Shown here: piece by piece, positions 61,366 to 64,000 of the stretch
Numbering within the stretch: the first letter of the stretch is position 1
How the letters are laid out: each line of letters begins with the position of its first letter
DNA from: Otis tarda
Lineage: Eukaryota; Chordata; Aves; Otidiformes; Otididae
DNA length: 64,000 nucleotides
Reading direction: 5' to 3'
Assembly: GCA_026413225.1 (NCBI GenBank)
Contig: CM048576.1
Span: 132,501-196,500 of the forward strand
Program-made: the position numbers and the translations under genes
Notes under the pieces: generated by a model
Told to the model about the DNA's origin: nothing
The model's input: only the letters and a program-made list of their open reading frames with translations
Databases searched by the model: none

Positions 61366-63460
61366 ACTGATTGGAAAGAGGGCATCAAGGCAGGAAGGAT
61401 CTCCCCAAAAAGAGGTCTTTGTGGTGACCCCAAGCCCCTACAAACCCATCAGAGAAGTAATTTCAAAGTGAGCTCAACCTGTACCTTTATTAGAAACAGG
61501 GCAAAACCAGACTAATGAAAAATTCAGCCACTTCCATCACATCCTTAATCCTGGTGTTTTTTGACCAAGGGAAGGTCACCGCCAAGAATCAGGGCTGAAA
61601 GGGCACCCTGGGGGAAATAATCCTGCCGTTATCTGCTGCTGTTTATTAAAAGGGACTTTCAGAGGAGGTAAGACTCAAACAAAAGATGCTCTGCTGCACC
61701 GTGGACAGAAGGAAGCTTTTGGGTTTTCCCCTGAGATGCCCTCACCTAAACATCACCAGTTTAAGAAGAAATCAGGCACTTTTTCAGGATATTTGAACAA
61801 GTTGAAGGCAGCACCTCTGTTTTCAGCAATCGAAGATTTCTCTTTGCTCCTTTAGGAGGAAGTTTGCAGCCAACGGGGTTTTATTTTTTTTGTCACTTGC
61901 CGGGTGCCTACGGTTTTGGCATAGATCAAGCACATTTGTCACTCCGTCAAGCCCTAATTTTAGCAATTGGGGTTGACTAGAGGACTGTGAGACCCTTGGT
62001 TTCATGTACATCTTATTTTAAGCTCTGCATTTCAGTTATTTTTAGCTGGTAACCATTTCTCTGCATCCTACTGATGTGCCAAAATTCTGCAGTGATAACA
62101 GCCTGTATTTCAGAGTATTTTTACAAAAATATATCTGTGTTTTCCTCCAGGCTGGCCATGACTTGTAGGGCTCATAACAACACGTTTTAAATACTTGAGC
62201 TTTAAAGTAGGATTCCCAGCACAGTCTGATTTCTAAAAAATAAAGGAAAGCACAGCAAAAAACTGTAATTCCCCCTTAAAGGATCATTGTATTTAGAGAA
62301 GAGGTAATACAATTCAGGTGTACCTGAAAAGAGCAGGAATTACATCAAATAAAGCCCCATTGAGGTCACGACTCATCACATCTCACTTGATTAATGCATA
62401 TAATTGTGTGATTAATACATATAATTGCCTAATTAATAGAAAGCAAAGCAGCCTTACCGTTTGGGGGGGGTGCTTGGGGAGCCGCTGCCCTGCAAGCGTC
62501 TTTCCGCCACCCCAAAATGAAGAACTTCTGGGTAGGGATTACAACCTGGAAAAGCAAAGGATGAAATATTTGAATATTGAGAGAAAATGCTGAAATGAGA
62601 AGGTGAAATATTAAGCAGAAGATGAAGCTTTCTGCGCTAGGAAAGGCCTTTCAGCGGTGTCAGTGAAACCATGGTGGGCAAGTCTGCTCTTAATGCAGTT
62701 TTTTTTTGCAGGATAGTGGGGAAAATAGGAGGAATCAAGGAAACCTTAGGTGGTTATATCCCCTTGGAGGTCAAAGCAGGGCTGATGGCTGAGCTAGATC
62801 AGACCCTCAGTGTTTTGTCCAGGTAGGGTTGAACATCTCCAAGGAAGGACAAAAAATAAATCATATTTTTAGAGGTCGAACCGAGGTATGTCCAGAAAAT
62901 GAAGCTCGTTGCTGGTCTATCCACAAAGGATGAAGGGCGATGCAGACCCGTCCTGCCCTTTTCGACTCCTGGAGGGCAGCGAATCCCCAGCACGGGATCT
63001 CACTGAGGGTTAGCGGTACAATCTGGGGCTGTAAAGGAGAAAAAAGGGAAAAAGCAATGAAACAGCATTGCCATTGGCCATGTCCATTTCGCGCCAGCTG
63101 TTGCCATCACCCTGGTTAATTATAATCTTTGTTTGCGAGTAAATGCTTTTACACTTGGACCTAGACTGCGCGAACTAGGGAAGAGCCATTAACTCAAAAA
63201 CAGGGGAACTCCCAGCCTTCATTTAATAAGGAAAAGTCCACACAGATGTTAGAGATGATGCTGCATCTCCCAAAGATCCGGCCTTTATGGAGGCTGAGAT
63301 TGGAATTTCTAAACCCATCTAAGCAGATCCAGTGGAAAACCGAAGATGGGCTGAGCAAGGATCAGCACCACCACAGGGGTCTTCTGTGTTTGACTGCAAA
63401 AAGAAAAAGAAATAAAAGAGAGAAAATTCCCCTGATCTCTGAATATACATCAACTCTAGC
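61366..63460. other. Unique non-coding DNA
   Basis: No gene or mobile element recognised. One G run (62462-62470) and scattered poly-A/T. Confidence 0.5.
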
Positions 63461-63464
63461 GAGC

Positions 63465-63720
63465 CACTCATCTCCAATATATGTCTGATAAATGTCCCTC
63501 CAGATATTACCTTGACGTTAGGTGAAAAACATCACCCAAGATCTCCGATATATGTCTGACGTATCTATCTTAACATATATAACCTGGCACAGAGCTCCTC
63601 AGATTGCTGGTATATGTCTAGTTTGATCTACTGAGCCGCTCAGATTCCAATGTACGTCTGATATATGCCCCTCTAAACACAGAGAGCTCCAGAGAGCTCC
63701 TCAGATCTTCCAAGGGACAC
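63465..63720. repeat. Degenerate ATATATGTCTGA tandem repeat, 4-5 units
   Basis: 'ctccaatatatgtctgat', 'ctccgatatatgtctgac', 'gctggtatatgtctag' and 'ttccaatgtacgtctgat' recur roughly every 45-70 bp, each preceded by a CTCAGAT-like word. Confidence 0.65.
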
Positions 63721-64000
63721 CTGAGGGATGCATCTCCACTATACATCACCTGCAGAGAGCTATGTCTCACGTGGTGAGGCCATATGGGAGACCAAGGAGA
63801 ATCAGTTCCCCTGGTTTTTAATTCCATCTCGAGCCCCTTGCAACTACAATACTCGTGTTCTTGTGCCCTCACATCCTGTATCCATCATTGCAGCCAGGAG
63901 TAGAAGTCCAAAAGACAGAGGTATATGCGGAAGCTTGCATAGCAAGTGCCATTTCTGGAAACCTAGATGTCACTGAGGCCACTGGCCCAGGAGAGATATG

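Noticed and set aside
1..64000. CRISPR arrays, operons, phage or bacterial defence systems
   Set aside because: The window is intron-rich vertebrate DNA. All regular repeats are tandem or dispersed eukaryotic types without spacer structure.

Overview
The window is nuclear DNA from a bird. Three signs point that way: several CR1 LINEs, two LTRs of avian type (one ERVL-like, one with an alpharetrovirus-style R/U5), and the vertebrate gene pair FEZ1-PKNOX2 in the compact, GC-rich, repeat-filled form typical of avian microchromosomes. I cannot name the species. No bacterial, plasmid or CRISPR features are present; nearly all long open frames outside the exons named here are by-products of low-complexity DNA or CR1.

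Layout. (1) 1-3089: a minus-strand piece of the 45S ribosomal unit (ITS1, 5.8S, shortened ITS2, 28S lacking its 5' end and running off the left edge). Substitutions in invariant core positions and a junction deletion mark it as a decayed or orphan copy. (2) 3090-4300: an array of TGACC half-sites, a long G run, and a 59-bp tandem array in which every unit carries a YY1-like and a ZNF143/THAP11-like motif. (3) 4300-9100: intergenic DNA with a 1.2-kb CR1, ending in a CpG-rich promoter-like stretch with two perfect CREs. (4) 9055-21489: FEZ1 on the plus strand, nine coding exons giving 393 aa. Almost every intron is made of its own private minisatellite. (5) 21490-23080: intergenic G/T-rich repeat. 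(6) 23077 to beyond 64000: PKNOX2 on the minus strand, ten coding exons giving 479 aa, with the ATG at 53402. Upstream non-coding exons were not found. Its introns hold three CR1 fragments of 0.8-2 kb, an ERVL-like LTR, a solo LTR, simple repeats and several stretches that look like conserved non-coding elements.

The two genes converge tail to tail, as in human 11q24. FEZ1 is a kinesin-1 cargo adaptor of axons; PKNOX2 (PREP2) is a TALE homeodomain partner of PBX. They are unrelated in pathway and are neighbours by conserved synteny. Both reading frames were rebuilt exon by exon; all introns are GT-AG and the phases agree throughout, so both genes look intact. The most unusual items are the YY1/ZNF143-type tandem array, the decayed rDNA next to a single-copy locus, and the one-repeat-per-intron structure of FEZ1.
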